Assembly: GCF_000970345.1 (NCBI RefSeq)
Contig: NZ_LAQU01000004.1
Span: forward strand, 62,001 to 126,000
DNA from: Robbsia andropogonis
GTDB taxonomy: Bacteria; Pseudomonadota; Gammaproteobacteria; Burkholderiales; Burkholderiaceae
Reading direction: 5' to 3'
DNA: 64,000 bases
Both the position numbers and the translations under genes were made by a program. Of the stretch, positions 20,944 to 30,045 are shown one piece after another. Within the stretch, counting starts at the first letter, position 1, and every line of letters starts with the position of its first letter. The notes under the pieces were generated by a model, which saw only the letters and a list, made by a program, of their open reading frames with translations, was not told where the DNA came from and ran no database searches.

Positions 20944-21534
20944 TTATCTTCTGGATCCGCGATTGCTAAAATCACCGTCCAACGCTATCAGCAACCCGTC
21001 TACGCTTTCGATGTAGGTGATAGGCCCGTCATAGTCGATGGCATTTTGTTGCATGCCGCGCGGCTTACGTCCTGGATCTAAGACCATCGTTAAACCACCT
21101 GCCTGATGGATTGCCGCCAATCCTTTCGATCCGTCTGCAAGCGATCCAGACAATACGATGCCTATGGCCCGTCTTCCCACGCTTGCAGCCAAGGACGCGA
21201 ACAGAACATCAACGGTACGATTTCGATAGCGATTACTTGAACCGTCCAGACAGGCGATTGCTTCATTCTGGTCTATGTACAATACCTGACTCGATTCAGC
21301 TACATAGCAAACTCCAGCCTGAGTTGCCATTCCGTTCGTGGCAACGACAACGGAGAGTCGGCTTCTTCGCCGAAGAACCTTTGCCAAGTAACTGACCTTG
21401 TCGCTTGAGCGATGCAGCACAACGAAAACAGAAGCGTCAATGGACTCCGGCCAGCGCTCAAGAAGTCGGCAGATATCATCCAACCCCTCGACTCCCGAGG
21501 CACCAATACCTATCGCATACATAGGTCGCTTCAT
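20944..21534 (-). CDS. stand-alone CheB-type methylesterase domain
   Basis: The 196-residue protein aligns with the C-terminal catalytic domain of the chemotaxis protein-glutamate methylesterase CheB and lacks the N-terminal receiver domain. The catalytic triad is visible: Ser13 in IGIGASGVEGL, His41 in VLHRSSD, and Asp134 in VLSGSLADGSKGL. Such lone domains hydrolyse methyl esters on chemoreceptors or occur beside CheR-like enzymes in other signalling systems. No cheR or chemotaxis operon adjoins it, though a chemoreceptor gene lies 2.6 kb away. Without a receiver domain, control by phosphorylation is not expected. Confidence 0.85.
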   Translation of the reverse strand: MKRPMYAIGIGASGVEGLDDICRLLERWPESIDASVFVVLHRSSDKVSYLAKVLRRRSRLSVVVATNGMATQAGVCYVAESSQVLYIDQNEAIACLDGSSNRYRNRTVDVLFASLAASVGRRAIGIVLSGSLADGSKGLAAIHQAGGLTMVLDPGRKPRGMQQNAIDYDGPITYIESVDGLLIALDGDFSNRGSRR

Positions 21535-21760
21535 TTTCTAACCTCGGAGGAAACGGGCGAGATTCAGATCGACAGACAGAGCACTTCTAATCCGACGAAT
21601 TCTCAGAGATCTGAGAAATTCACACAGACCCGGTACTTGCTAACCTCACGCTCCACGTCGTTTAGGGACGCCTGGTATTTTGGCGGGTTAAGGGCACGAC
21701 ATCGCCGCTTCTCATGACGTCAGATGCTTTTTCAAACCGCTGTTTTGGAGACGGAACACG

Positions 21761-21970
21761 TCAAATTTTACTCTTTGCGGGCATGACGGCATTCTTTACA
21801 GGATCGACCAGACCTTTACCATCGCTACCGTCCTCCCACTCCGCCTTCGGTATAGGATTAGGCTGCGCCTGGGCCAATTCCGCATTGTGGGCGGCCAAGG
21901 CTTTGGTATCAGTGAGATCGTCTTCCGAAAAATCTGATTTTGCATCAATAGTGTGCATAGGTACGTCCAT
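21761..21970 (-). CDS. small hydrophilic hypothetical protein
   Basis: This 69-residue acidic protein (MDVPMHTIDAKSDFSEDDLT) has no signal, membrane segment or recognised domain. It begins 19 bases after the stop of a similar small acidic gene, so the two form a probable operon. A GAG-type ribosome binding site precedes the ATG. Probably disordered. Confidence 0.5.
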   Translation of the reverse strand: MDVPMHTIDAKSDFSEDDLTDTKALAAHNAELAQAQPNPIPKAEWEDGSDGKGLVDPVKNAVMPAKSKI

Positions 21971-21988
21971 TTAGCTCGTGGGGCGATG

Positions 21989-22171
21989 CTACGACGCTTC
22001 CGTCGATGGTTTTTTGGGGTCGGACGTCGGGTCATTCGGGCTGCCAATCACATCCCTGTCCTCGGTACCATCGCTTTCGATGTCGCCATTCTCTTTCCGC
22101 GCCGGTGGGATCGCGTCAGGCTCGACATTGCTGGGATGGGGCTGATTAGCGGATTGCGTATGCTGTAGCAT
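21989..22171 (-). CDS. small hydrophilic hypothetical protein
   Basis: This 60-residue protein is rich in Asp, Glu, Pro, Ser and Asn (MLQHTQSANQPHPSNVEPDA) and is predicted to be unstructured. A perfect Shine-Dalgarno AGGAGG lies seven bases before the ATG, which is the main reason to believe it is translated. It is followed by another small acidic gene. Function unknown. Confidence 0.55.
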   Translation of the reverse strand: MLQHTQSANQPHPSNVEPDAIPPARKENGDIESDGTEDRDVIGSPNDPTSDPKKPSTEAS

Positions 22172-22570
22172 AAAGTTCCTCCTGGAACGTGGTCCAGCAC
22201 ATTACAGGTACGCAAGGATCGTTCCGCGAGGCCGCGAATCGTCGGTCCGCACTTTGACGCCACAGCGAAGTGAAACGCAATCATGGCGTCAGCGATCCAG
22301 CTTTGCACCGTCAGCCCCCCCTGCGCGATCTGGGCCACGGAAGACACCGTAGTGACGCAATACATCGCGACAGGCATCGACCGATCAGGGCTAGCAAATC
22401 ACCCAGGTTGCAAGAACGATTAGTCCCAGTCTGATTGTCATGATTTCCAGACGCCGATACATTCCGCTGATCTTCATACGGCAACATGGGTCGACGCATT
22501 GATAGCGAAATCTGCGCCATTGGATTGCCGCGGATCATCCGTCGCCACAATATTCACGTCTAGATAAGAC
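22172..22570. other. intergenic region
   Basis: About 400 bases between the small-gene pair and the HTH gene, with no supported gene. It must contain the promoter of the small acidic pair; no clear hexamers were found. Confidence 0.35.
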
Positions 22571-22822
22571 ATGCATCAACGACTTGTTAAATTCATCGAT
22601 CACGTTGTTGATAGCCGTCGACGCTGGATCGACCTTGAACGTGCCACCGGCATATCTCGCCTGCGGTGGCGAAACGCCTATATTGGCAAGCAGAGAATTA
22701 ACGGCGACATGCTGGAGGCTATAGCAAAGCGCTGGCCCCAATACCTTTGCTGGCTTATGGCTGGCGACGCAGCAGTCGGCGCGGAACAACGAGACCTAGA
22801 GGCCGACGCAATCGGCCCATAG
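22571..22822 (+). CDS. small HTH DNA-binding protein
   Basis: The 83-residue protein has the form of small XRE-like regulators common in Burkholderiales: WIDLERATGISRLRWRNAYI as the helix-turn-helix (about residues 19-40), then NGDMLEAIAKRWPQYLCWLM, the family's characteristic tail in which the protein describes a 'PQY..WL..G' helix. It probably regulates a nearby accessory gene, but no target site could be identified. Confidence 0.6.
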   Translation: MHQRLVKFIDHVVDSRRRWIDLERATGISRLRWRNAYIGKQRINGDMLEAIAKRWPQYLCWLMAGDAAVGAEQRDLEADAIGP

Positions 22823-22908
22823 CGCGTCTCTGCGTGCACCTACAGGGATTCCGTGCACCAAATCGTCGACAGGCGCGCCCGGGATACGTATTACTGTGGT
22901 TTGTACAT

Positions 22909-22946
22909 GCGTGGTGATGCGCGTTGTACAACGCGCATCACCACGC
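22909..22946. terminator. perfect 38-base palindrome, probable terminator
   Basis: GCGTGGTGATGCGCGTT, GTAC, AACGCGCATCACCACGC is self-complementary over all 38 bases. It begins seven bases beyond the stop of the minus-strand outer-membrane gene and ends about 90 bases past the HTH gene stop, so it can terminate both. There is no T tract. Confidence 0.65.
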
Positions 22947-22952
22947 CTCGCC

Positions 22953-23852
22953 TTAGAACGACAACCCCATCCCTACTTGCAGCGTTTGATTCGTCGTGGT
23001 CGAGCTGGGCTCATAGTAGAAATAGTCTACGGTCCCTGACTGGCCATATTTGAAATGGCTGATCTGATAGGCGGCGTTCACATGCAGATGTTGCGTGACA
23101 GCATAATCGAGGCCAAGCGACCCCATCACCGTGAGGTCGGAACCAAGCCTGAATTTACCTTGCGTGATATCGGTCTTCATACTGGCCGCGAACGTCCCGC
23201 CTACCGACGCTTCTCCGCTGAATACCAATTTTGGCGTGATCGCATATTGGCCGATCATGCCAAGCCCCGCGCTGTGATGGCTATAATGCTCATCATAGCC
23301 ATAGTAACTCGTGGAATCACGGAGCCATTGGTGATAACCGTAATACACGTAGTAAATGACCTGCCCCTGATTCGTCACCGGAAACGCTTTACCGACCTTC
23401 ACTGTGACATCCGTCGAGTTCACCCGAGTGCCCGCTTGATACGGAATGGAAGCGCCGCTGGCGCTGTTCAGATGACCGTCGTAGTCCGTACGCCCCTTTG
23501 AATAAGCAAAACTCGCGCTGAGATAGACATCCTTGATGCCAGCCATATCGCGCTGTATCGATAGTTTCCCTTGGTACGCCGATTGAAAGCCCGTTTCCGT
23601 ATCCAGCGTTTGATTGTTCGAGGACTCACGGTAGTTTGTATATTGCCCGCCCGCCGATGCGGTCAACTGGGTGTTGACACTTTGGAAAATAGTGCCGGCG
23701 TGGGCCGTTATGGAAACACCCATGGCCGCGACAAACGCCGTTGCAATTAACCAAAAGAGACGCTGGATACAAACGGTATTTTTCTGCCGATACGCATCTT
23801 CAAAAGGTACGAGGGAAGTCGACGAAAGAAAAAAGCGCGCGCGGGAAGGCAT
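22953..23852 (-). CDS. outer-membrane beta-barrel protein
   Basis: This 299-residue protein has an N-terminal hydrophobic signal (about residues 30-52, RLFWLIATAFVAAMGVSITA then HAG) and a mature part of alternating strands rich in Tyr, Ser, Gly and Thr. It ends in LQVGMGLSF, with the terminal aromatic Phe used by the BAM machinery. The N-region before the hydrophobic core is long; the ATG at 23852 is preceded by AGGA, and no closer start exists before the core. It resembles autotransporter-barrel-sized or porin-like proteins without a specific match. It diverges from the chemoreceptor gene. Confidence 0.75.
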   Translation of the reverse strand: MPSRARFFLSSTSLVPFEDAYRQKNTVCIQRLFWLIATAFVAAMGVSITAHAGTIFQSVNTQLTASAGGQYTNYRESSNNQTLDTETGFQSAYQGKLSIQRDMAGIKDVYLSASFAYSKGRTDYDGHLNSASGASIPYQAGTRVNSTDVTVKVGKAFPVTNQGQVIYYVYYGYHQWLRDSTSYYGYDEHYSHHSAGLGMIGQYAITPKLVFSGEASVGGTFAASMKTDITQGKFRLGSDLTVMGSLGLDYAVTQHLHVNAAYQISHFKYGQSGTVDYFYYEPSSTTTNQTLQVGMGLSF

Positions 23853-24160
23853 GGAATCCTATGAATAACGGGCTGTTGTGGAGATGCAGCCGGCAGCATA
23901 AACGAGACAGTAAGAATTTGTAACCAGAAACTTTAAATTTCTCAAACAGTCGCTTTAACACATCACCAAGACAGAGGCGTACATAACATGGCAAGTGTCA
24001 TATCAGTTATCTAGGCTGCTCAGAAACGGGGGAGGCCGCACGACATATGAATGTCAACATCCCGCGTATCTCAACGGGGTTTACGAGCAAACAATTACTC
24101 TTAAAGAAACGACCGTTCGACCCGTTTACCAGACATACCTTGTACCGGAGTCGCGCAGCG
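23853..24160. other. divergent promoter region, barrel protein and chemoreceptor
   Basis: These 308 bases separate two divergent genes and should hold both promoters. The part around 23900-24000 is AT-rich. No operator-like symmetry stood out. Confidence 0.4.
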
Positions 24161-25696
24161 ATGAAGACCTCTACAAAATTAATGTCCCTTGTCGTCACGG
24201 CCCTGGTCGGCGTGGTCGCCATTGCAGGCATCGCGCTCTACTCATTGAATACCTCGTTGCTCGACAGTCGTCGTTCCGAAGTGATCACACTGCTTAAAAA
24301 AGCGGAACACATCATCCAGTACTACCGTGACCAACAGGCAAAGGGCAGTATGACCCAGGAAGCGGCGCAAGCGGGAGCCATTCAGGCATTGGTCCAAACC
24401 AATCCTGATCGCGTCAGCTATTTCTGGGTTACCGATAGCGGTGGCGTCAACATCGTCCATCCGAACACGGACCTCATTGGCAAGAAGCTGTCCGGCAATC
24501 AAACCACCAGCGGCATGAGCGACGACGAAGCCTACCGTCAGGGGTTGGCGAACAATCATTTCGCGATGATCGACCTGCTGGTCAAACGCAGCGCCGATAC
24601 CCCCGCGGTGCCAAAACTGCAAGGCGTGTTCCAGGTGCCGGATTGGAAGTGGCGCGTAGGCACCGGATTCTTCTATGACGATATCAATGCCGCTTTCTGG
24701 CGCGTCGCCCGCGTGCTGATCAGCATCACCGTCGTGCTGATCATCGCCGTCGGCACGATCGCCTGGCTCATGACGCGCAGCGTCCAGAAAACCCTGGGGG
24801 GCGAGCCAAACGAAGCCGCGACATTTGCGACCCAGATTGCCGCCGGCAACCTCGCCGCCGATGTGCCGCTCGCCGATGGCGACGAGAGCAGCCTGATGTT
24901 CGCGTTGCACGGCATGCGTACACGCCTGCGTGACCTCGTGGAAGAGATCAAGCATGCCACCGATTCCATTGCCACCGGCTCGAACGAAATCGCCCAGGGC
25001 AACACGGACTTGTCACAACGCACCGAAGAGCAAGCCGCCTCGCTGCAGGAAACGGCTTCGAGCATGGAGCAACTGACCTCCACCGTTAAAATGAACGCCG
25101 ACAATGCGCAGCAGGCAAGCCGTCTCGCCGCGGAAGCGTCCGGCGCGACCACGCGCGGTGGCGAAGCGGTAGATGAAGTGATTGGCACCATGCGCAATAT
25201 CTCGGAACAGTCAGAGCGCATCGGCAACATCATCTCGGTGATCGAGGGCATTGCATTCCAAACCAATATCCTGGCCCTGAACGCCGCCGTGGAAGCGGCG
25301 CGGGCAGGCGAGGAAGGACGCGGCTTTGCCGTCGTGGCCGGCGAAGTACGTACGTTGGCACAACGCAGCGCCAGTGCGGCAAAAGACATTAAGGATCTGA
25401 TCGGGCAATCGATCGCACGCGTTGAACAAGGAACCGGGCAGGTCGCAGTGGCCGGCGAGCGGATGACCGAAATCGTGCAATCGATCCGTCGCGTCAGCGA
25501 CATCATGAATGAGATTGCCGCGGCGTCGTCGGAACAAAGCAATGGCATTGAGCAAGTGAACCGTGCGGTCTCACAAATGGACGAGGTGACGCAACAGAAC
25601 GCGGCACTCGTCGAGCAAGCCGCCGCTGCTGCCGCGTCGCTCGATCAACAAGCAGATCGCCTGCGCAACACCGTGGGCGTGTTTCGCTTGGCTTGA
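24161..25696 (+). CDS. methyl-accepting chemotaxis protein
   Basis: The 511-residue chemoreceptor begins with a membrane helix (residues about 8-30), a periplasmic single-Cache-type sensor (about 35-190, with [16 protein letters not shown]), a second membrane helix (about 192-212), a HAMP linker, and the cytoplasmic signalling domain with the highly conserved hairpin [20 protein letters not shown]. Small-molecule binding to the Cache domain would modulate CheA. There is no C-terminal CheR/CheB-docking pentapeptide. I chose the ATG at 24161 because it gives the usual short cytoplasmic N-terminus; an upstream start at 24047 adds an unlikely extension. Confidence 0.93.
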   Translation: MKTSTKLMSLVVTALVGVVAIAGIALYSLNTSLLDSRRSEVITLLKKAEHIIQYYRDQQAKGSMTQEAAQAGAIQALVQTNPDRVSYFWVTDSGGVNIVHPNTDLIGKKLSGNQTTSGMSDDEAYRQGLANNHFAMIDLLVKRSADTPAVPKLQGVFQVPDWKWRVGTGFFYDDINAAFWRVARVLISITVVLIIAVGTIAWLMTRSVQKTLGGEPNEAATFATQIAAGNLAADVPLADGDESSLMFALHGMRTRLRDLVEEIKHATDSIATGSNEIAQGNTDLSQRTEEQAASLQETASSMEQLTSTVKMNADNAQQASRLAAEASGATTRGGEAVDEVIGTMRNISEQSERIGNIISVIEGIAFQTNILALNAAVEAARAGEEGRGFAVVAGEVRTLAQRSASAAKDIKDLIGQSIARVEQGTGQVAVAGERMTEIVQSIRRVSDIMNEIAAASSEQSNGIEQVNRAVSQMDEVTQQNAALVEQAAAAAASLDQQADRLRNTVGVFRLA

Positions 25697-25869
25697 GCCC
25701 AGCAGGTTCGACCTTGAAAGCGGCGCGGAATAACGCACGTACGAAGCGCCGCTTATGCATTACGATTCCCACACGCAACAAACGAAGCAGCACCCGCGCC
25801 CCCCATTATTTCCCGATAGGCTTCCGCCAAGACCACCCTTTCGGTGGCATCCTATCGGAGAAAAGCCAA

Positions 25870-26211
25870 ATGGGACTATTTGATACCCTCACATCGAAGT
25901 TGTTCGGCACTGCGCATGCAAAAGGCCCGGATGCATCCCGTAATCCTGCCCCGTCCGGCGAGGCACCGAGCGCCGAGACCGACCCGATGGTGCTTCTGCG
26001 TGAGCGCGCAAGCAAACATCCGGAAAAGCTTGACTGGGAACATTCGATTGTCGACTTGATGAAGCTGGTCGGCATGGATAGCAGCTTGGATGCGCGGACA
26101 AAGATGGCGGACGAATTGAAGTACTCCGGTGATAAAGCGGACAGCGCCGCAATGAACGTCTGGCTGCATAAACAAGTTCTGGAATCGATCGCAAAGCGCG
26201 GCAGCATCTAA
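25870..26211 (+). CDS. DUF3597 domain protein
   Basis: The 113-residue protein (MGLFDTLTSKLFGTAHAKG) carries a C-terminal DUF3597-type domain with LDWEHSIVDLMKLVGMDSSL and an amphipathic region AADELKYSGD-like. Members are widespread small proteins of unknown function, often induced under stress. The ATG at 25870 follows CGGAG by a suitable distance. It is preceded by 170 bases without features after the chemoreceptor and is probably transcribed alone. Confidence 0.8.
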   Translation: MGLFDTLTSKLFGTAHAKGPDASRNPAPSGEAPSAETDPMVLLRERASKHPEKLDWEHSIVDLMKLVGMDSSLDARTKMADELKYSGDKADSAAMNVWLHKQVLESIAKRGSI

Positions 26212-26454
26212 TTTCTCCTCTCGGCGTGCATCGTCACCGCCTGCTTCGCTGATTCCATCGACGACACTGCCCCACTCGTTCACTGCAGTGTCGCTCTCCT
26301 CCTCTTCCGTATATCAGCTGACTGCTTCGGGCAAATATGTCCATTGCTTCGTCATATTGAACGCCTTCTCGGCACAACGATTCAGACCGGGGGCGGTTGA
26401 CCGCAATATCCAGAATTGATCGGTTTAATAGCGCGGCTTACGGAACGACTTTCC

Positions 26455-26646
26455 ATGAATGTGAATGAGCTCACACAACAATTCCCCGGCATATGGGATG
26501 AAAAGCGCTTCTGGGATACCACTCCCGCACACGCTCTCGTACGCCGCGACAACGGCGACTATTCGTACTGGGATAAAGAAAGTCGGGAAATTTATATAAA
26601 AACACCGTATTTCCTGACGCATCCACTTGGGTCGTCATCGCGGTGA
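26455..26646 (+). CDS. small hypothetical protein coupled to the next gene
   Basis: This 63-residue protein (MNVNELTQQFPGIWDEKRFW) has many aromatic residues and no recognised domain. Its stop overlaps the GTG start of the following gene (GTGA), so the two are translationally coupled. A TTG start at 26416 would add 13 residues. Whether it is an independent partner or the split N-terminus of the next protein cannot be told here. Confidence 0.5.
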   Translation: MNVNELTQQFPGIWDEKRFWDTTPAHALVRRDNGDYSYWDKESREIYIKTPYFLTHPLGSSSR

Positions 26647-27749
26647 AACTCGGACATGTCGACGGCGGCCTTGCGTCATTCGTTGTCCTGTCGCCAAAAA
26701 TACATGACTTCAAGCTCCATCTGGCGCATTGCACAATGGCGATCGCCGTCCCTCCGCCAGATGCTTGCGTTTTCGGCGACCAGGATAGCGAAGCCAATGG
26801 CCATGAAATCGTGGTCTACCAAAGCACCATTCTCAGCGAGATCAAGCCGGAACTATTTCGCCAACGCATCGCATTATTGAAAGAAAACATCAAGCAAGCG
26901 GAAGCGATGCTGCATCAAATTCCGCAACTGATGGTAAAACAGCAACTCCCGCCCTACAAACTCACGAGGCCTGAACGCACCGCCTTTACCGCTAACTGCG
27001 AATCAACCGTTACCGCGTTTGTCGGCAGGCGTCGCGCCTTGGTGAGCGATATGTTTTCCAAGACGGTCCGTCCGCTGTCCGAGGGCGGCTTTCGATCTTT
27101 CGTGATTTTCCTGATGAGCGAGTCGCGAGAGCGTGATACGCGCCCCTTTTCGTCCATGCGTCAATCGACGATGGACGTGAAGCGATTCGACCGTGAAGAC
27201 ACTCTCAGCTTTTGGCATGCGGATCATACCGAAGTTGCAGTCACCCGACTGCGTTCCGGCCCGGGAAACGACGAAACCGTTACCGTTTACGCAAAAGCGT
27301 GCCGATGCCTGATACACGGAATACAGTCCGCTGATTGGCCATCTTTCCATGACGGACTTGAAAAATTTGCACCACTGGTCGTCGAGCTGACCGAGGGCTC
27401 GAACGTCATCGTTCGTCACGACATCTCCATCACTTCACTCTCGGGCCAAGAGATTGCAAGCCAGGTGGCGGCCTTTTGGAAATGCCTCGATAACGCACGC
27501 GCGTATTTCCAACTGCTCGAAAAAACCGGTATGAACGGCCATGTTCATTTTGAGGTCGTCAAGGAAAAGCGGCGCGCCATCCCGGAGTCAAGTTTCTGGG
27601 AAACGCAGGAACGGAGACTCTACGACGGCGACTACACCCATATGGGCAACGACGGCCATGCGCCGGGTGGCAACACGGTGTCGGCATTGGAAACAACGCC
27701 TTCTCTGGAAAACGACGTGGATGCGCCGTTCCCTCACCCGCTGTTCTAG
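26643..27749 (+). CDS. hypothetical protein
   Basis: I do not recognise this 368-residue protein. It has no signal or membrane helix. The middle (about residues 65-110) is helical and could form a coiled coil (ELFRQRIALLKENIKQAEAM); the remainder is mixed. The GTG start overlaps the previous stop by four bases. The C-terminal ~40 residues are low-complexity. No neighbour suggests its role. Confidence 0.6.
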   Translation: MKLGHVDGGLASFVVLSPKIHDFKLHLAHCTMAIAVPPPDACVFGDQDSEANGHEIVVYQSTILSEIKPELFRQRIALLKENIKQAEAMLHQIPQLMVKQQLPPYKLTRPERTAFTANCESTVTAFVGRRRALVSDMFSKTVRPLSEGGFRSFVIFLMSESRERDTRPFSSMRQSTMDVKRFDREDTLSFWHADHTEVAVTRLRSGPGNDETVTVYAKACRCLIHGIQSADWPSFHDGLEKFAPLVVELTEGSNVIVRHDISITSLSGQEIASQVAAFWKCLDNARAYFQLLEKTGMNGHVHFEVVKEKRRAIPESSFWETQERRLYDGDYTHMGNDGHAPGGNTVSALETTPSLENDVDAPFPHPLF

Positions 27750-27869
27750 AGTGAACGTTCGGCCAGCACATAGGCGACAATAGGGCTTCTCACTACCGTC
27801 ATCCGCGCAGCTACCCGGCCGTTTCATCCGGTTAGCCGGCACGCGCGGCGTACGCCAGGAGCGTCCTCC

Positions 27870-28697
27870 ATGAAAGCAGCCATCGGTCAGTACGTCGTCG
27901 ACAAGGATCCGGCGGTCAATACGGAACGCGCCTCGGCATCGATCGCGCAAGCACATCTCGCCGGTGCGCACTTGCTCGTGTTGCCGGAGATGGCGCTTGC
28001 GCTCGATCCCACTGATGCCGATCTGGCCCGCCGAAGTGCCCAGCCATTGGACGGACCGTTCGTTACCGCGCTAAGCCATGCCAGCGCCAACGCCCCCGGC
28101 ATGACCATCGTGTTCACAATGCCGGAGCCGGTTCTGGGCGACAACACCCAGGACGGCGGCAAGGCTTACAACACACAGGTTGCCTTGCGTGACGGCAAGT
28201 TGATCGCCGAATATCGCAAGATCCATTTGTATGACGCATTCAATATGCAGGAATCGAAGCGCATCGCGCCGGGTGATGCGGTGCCGCCCTTGCTCGACGT
28301 TCACGGCATGAAAATCGGCATGATGACCTGCTACGATGTGCGCTTTCCTGAACTTGCGCGGCGCCTGGCCATCGATGGCGCCGATGCCCTGGTGTTGCCG
28401 TCGGCGTGGATAAAAGGACCGATGAAGGAATGGCACTGGGAAGTGCTATGCACCGCCCGGGCATTGGAAAATACCTGCTATATGGTGGCCTGTGGCGAAT
28501 GTGGGCCGCGCAATATCGGCGCCAGCATGGTCGTCGATCCGCTCGGCGTCTGCATCGCCCGCGCCGCGGATACGCCAACGCTGCTGTTCGCCGAGTTGCT
28601 GCCGGAGCGTATTGCCCAGGCGCGTGCCAGCTTGCCCTCGCTGGCGAATCGGCGGTTTGGAACGCCGGAACTGGCCGTCAATTCACATTCGAGATGA
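27870..28697 (+). CDS. carbon-nitrogen hydrolase (nitrilase superfamily amidase)
   Basis: The 275-residue enzyme shows the Glu-Lys-Cys triad of the nitrilase superfamily: Glu40 in LLVLPEMAL, Lys117 in EYRKIHLYD, and Cys154 in MTCYDVRFPE. The sequence around the Cys and the length point to the branch that includes deaminated-glutathione amidase and omega-amidase, which hydrolyse small side-chain amides. True nitrilases are longer. A good AGGAG precedes the ATG. Its 3' end overlaps that of the convergent DUF3443 gene by 20 bases. Confidence 0.88.
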   Translation: MKAAIGQYVVDKDPAVNTERASASIAQAHLAGAHLLVLPEMALALDPTDADLARRSAQPLDGPFVTALSHASANAPGMTIVFTMPEPVLGDNTQDGGKAYNTQVALRDGKLIAEYRKIHLYDAFNMQESKRIAPGDAVPPLLDVHGMKIGMMTCYDVRFPELARRLAIDGADALVLPSAWIKGPMKEWHWEVLCTARALENTCYMVACGECGPRNIGASMVVDPLGVCIARAADTPTLLFAELLPERIAQARASLPSLANRRFGTPELAVNSHSR

Positions 28698-29982
28698 ACG
28701 CGAGATAGCCGTCTCGCAGATTCGCCGCGGTTTCCATCTTCACGAAGACGTTCTTGCCATAAAAGAACGGCAAGCCGAAGTCCATCTGGTTGGTTTGCTG
28801 GACCCCGATGTCGTTGTACGCGTAATAATTGTTGCTGCTAAAAAGCGTCTGGGCGTTCGCGATATTGAACGTTGTACTGTATGTACTGGTCGCCCCCGAG
28901 ACGTTCGACGAGAACGTCACGCTCCGACTGACGGTGCTGGACGGACAGAAAAATCCGCTATAGCTACCGCTGGTACAGGTGGCGATGGACGAGTCGTCCA
29001 AATACAGGAAGTTCGAACCCGTGTCGACAAACGCGCCTGTATTTGTCGTGCCGTTATAGGTCGACTTGAAATTGAAAGCACTGTCGGTCTGAACGACCGT
29101 GGCGCTACCCAGCGCATTATTGGTGCGCGTCCCGATACCAAAGACGAGTGCCCCGGTTGCGGTGGCGGCCCCCGTGCTGGCGATGACCGGCAATTCAATA
29201 ATCACACCATTGTTGTCGGTGGCGAATTTGGATACGGGATTGGTGATCTGCTGCGCGAGCGGTACCGTTGTTTGCGACGGACTGCTGCATGCTGTCGTCG
29301 ACGAGCATCCCCAATACCATGCCGACGTTGCCGTGCTGACGCACGTTGCGCCGCAATCCTGAATCAGCCCCTCCACACCCAGTATGCCATTGGCTCCGAG
29401 CGTGGCTGCCGTCGAATACGACGTGGCGCTGCCGTTCGAACACTGACTGGGGGCGCTCCCCACCGCGGAGTCGGCGATAACCTGGATCGGTACACTCGAG
29501 GCCGACTGCCCGCTCATCTTGATGTCCGCGAGCCGGCCGGTGCCCCACGTGTAACCACTGAGAAACTGGCCACAAACGGCAAGATACTGGCTGGATGAAC
29601 TCAACTGTATCCGCGTAAGCGTGTTCAGCGAGTTGGGAACGGCCGACGCCAAAACCCGCAATCCGACCGACCCGGTGTCCACGATCACATTATTGATGGT
29701 GTCGCAGGTACTCGAACCCGGTGCACAGACGGTCACTGTCACAAACGGCGCATTGGCCAGATTAGCGTTCGGCCCCTGTTGAACCGTGATGGTCGAAACA
29801 TTGGTATCCGCCGCGGCAATCGTGCTGGTTGCAGCAGCGGACGTCGCGCTGTTGCTACTGCTACTCGAACCGCCACCACCACCACACCCGGCTAGCATGC
29901 CAACGGCAATTAGTCCGGCAAGCCAGCCGGTTATCACGACAGGGCGCGGGCGAATTACGGTAAGAAAAGACAGAAATCGCAT
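28678..29982 (-). CDS. DUF3443 family lipoprotein
   Basis: The 434-residue protein starts MRFLSFLTVIRPRPVVITGW and has a lipobox MLAGC followed by Gly/Ser runs, so it is a surface or periplasmic lipoprotein. The mature region is Ser/Thr/Asn-rich with several Cys pairs (for example in VTVCAPGSSTCDTINNVIVD and CGATCVSTATSAWYWGC), the pattern of DUF3443, a Burkholderiales family with an aspartic-protease-like 'VDTGS' motif (NNVIVDTGSVGLRV). Active protease function is not established. It lies 63 bases downstream of a DUF2844 gene, a pairing often seen in this order. I prefer ATG 29982 to a GTG at 30039. Confidence 0.82.
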   Translation of the reverse strand: MRFLSFLTVIRPRPVVITGWLAGLIAVGMLAGCGGGGGSSSSSNSATSAAATSTIAAADTNVSTITVQQGPNANLANAPFVTVTVCAPGSSTCDTINNVIVDTGSVGLRVLASAVPNSLNTLTRIQLSSSSQYLAVCGQFLSGYTWGTGRLADIKMSGQSASSVPIQVIADSAVGSAPSQCSNGSATSYSTAATLGANGILGVEGLIQDCGATCVSTATSAWYWGCSSTTACSSPSQTTVPLAQQITNPVSKFATDNNGVIIELPVIASTGAATATGALVFGIGTRTNNALGSATVVQTDSAFNFKSTYNGTTNTGAFVDTGSNFLYLDDSSIATCTSGSYSGFFCPSSTVSRSVTFSSNVSGATSTYSTTFNIANAQTLFSSNNYYAYNDIGVQQTNQMDFGLPFFYGKNVFVKMETAANLRDGYLAFISNVN

Positions 29983-30045
29983 GATTCGATACGGTTGAAC
30001 AGCGGTACGCCAGGCACGGGAAAACGCGCACACACGCACGCGTAT

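Noticed and set aside
28492..29598. Plus-strand frame of 368 codons opposite the DUF3443 gene
   Set aside because: It overlaps the end of the nitrilase gene in another frame and is a shadow of the DUF3443 coding strand.
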